Shown: positions 63,846-64,000 of the stretch, piece after piece
How positions within the stretch are numbered: the first letter of the stretch is position 1
How the letters are laid out: each line of letters opens with the position of its first letter
Assembly: GCA_031213475.1 (NCBI GenBank)
Contig: JARUPZ010000005.1
Span: forward strand, 4,379,732-4,443,731
From: Nereocystis luetkeana
Lineage: Eukaryota > Sar > Phaeophyceae > Laminariales > Laminariaceae
Length of the DNA: 64,000 bases
Direction of reading: 5' to 3'
Made by a program: the position numbers and the translations under genes
The notes under the pieces: generated by a model
Told to the model about the DNA's origin: nothing
The model's database searches: none
What the model saw: only the letters and a program-made list of their open reading frames with translations

Positions 63846-64000
63846 TAAAAGCCATGCCGTGATTTTCCCGTCATTACCACTATGGCCGGCAATGTAGTGC
63901 CCTTTCGGACTCTGATTTCAGTATAAAACGGTGCTTGTATTTTCGGTCAGAGTGGCACGTGTTTTTTTTTCTCGTCTGGTGTGCCGGGTCGTTTTTTTTT

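Noticed and set aside
62654..63862. A 402-residue open frame through the C-terminal exon
   Set aside because: Only the last part (from 63,670) is coding; the rest is intron 18, including a CCA triplet array and reversed repeats.

Overview
This is a repeat-rich eukaryotic nuclear contig with one 100-N scaffold gap. It has long GT-AG introns, tRNA-derived SINEs, a degraded LINE and many small transposon relics. The best-supported content is one multi-exon gene on the + strand, about 30.5-63.8 kb. GC-rich coding exons in short-repeat-laden introns of about 1 kb, canonical splicing and an ankyrin/SHRW-type protein suggest a large-genome alga, perhaps a brown alga or other stramenopile. That assignment is inference; no marker gene in the window settles it.

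Layout. 0-29 kb is a gene-poor mosaic. It holds a 5'-truncated non-LTR retrotransposon on the minus strand (about 2.6-4.84 kb), hairpin MITEs with TA target sites, hairpins flanked by TTAA, two SINE families, minisatellites and several unclassified dispersed repeats. At 29.0-29.1 kb on the minus strand lies an isolated exon resembling DUF1294 membrane proteins. From 30,458 to 63,845 nineteen exons can be chained by splice-site phase into a model of about 1,019 codons. In order it encodes N-terminal ankyrin repeats, a split YVSHRW / YIWLD / NRGWVEME domain interrupted by a Gly/Ala-rich exon of 233 codons, a helical C-terminal region, and a terminal CVVM CaaX prenylation box. Intron 1 (11 kb) carries four SINE copies, tandem duplications and further repeats.

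Most notable signal. Short micro-insertions sit at TA dinucleotides throughout the non-coding DNA. Repeat copies within the window can be aligned with and without them. One class (TA-TTAA-TA) equals the two terminal bases from each end of the resident TA-hairpin MITE. It sits at the same internal TA where another MITE copy holds a complete nested insertion, so these look like excision footprints. A second, far commoner class (TA-CCWGG-TA, about 40 copies) behaves the same way, but its source transposon is not in the window. Its CAG|GTA core also looks like a splice junction, and TACCAG forms the acceptors of exons 4 and 7.

Limits. All alignments were done by eye. Repeat boundaries are approximate to a few bases, intron 5 has an unresolved frame problem, and no expression data are available.
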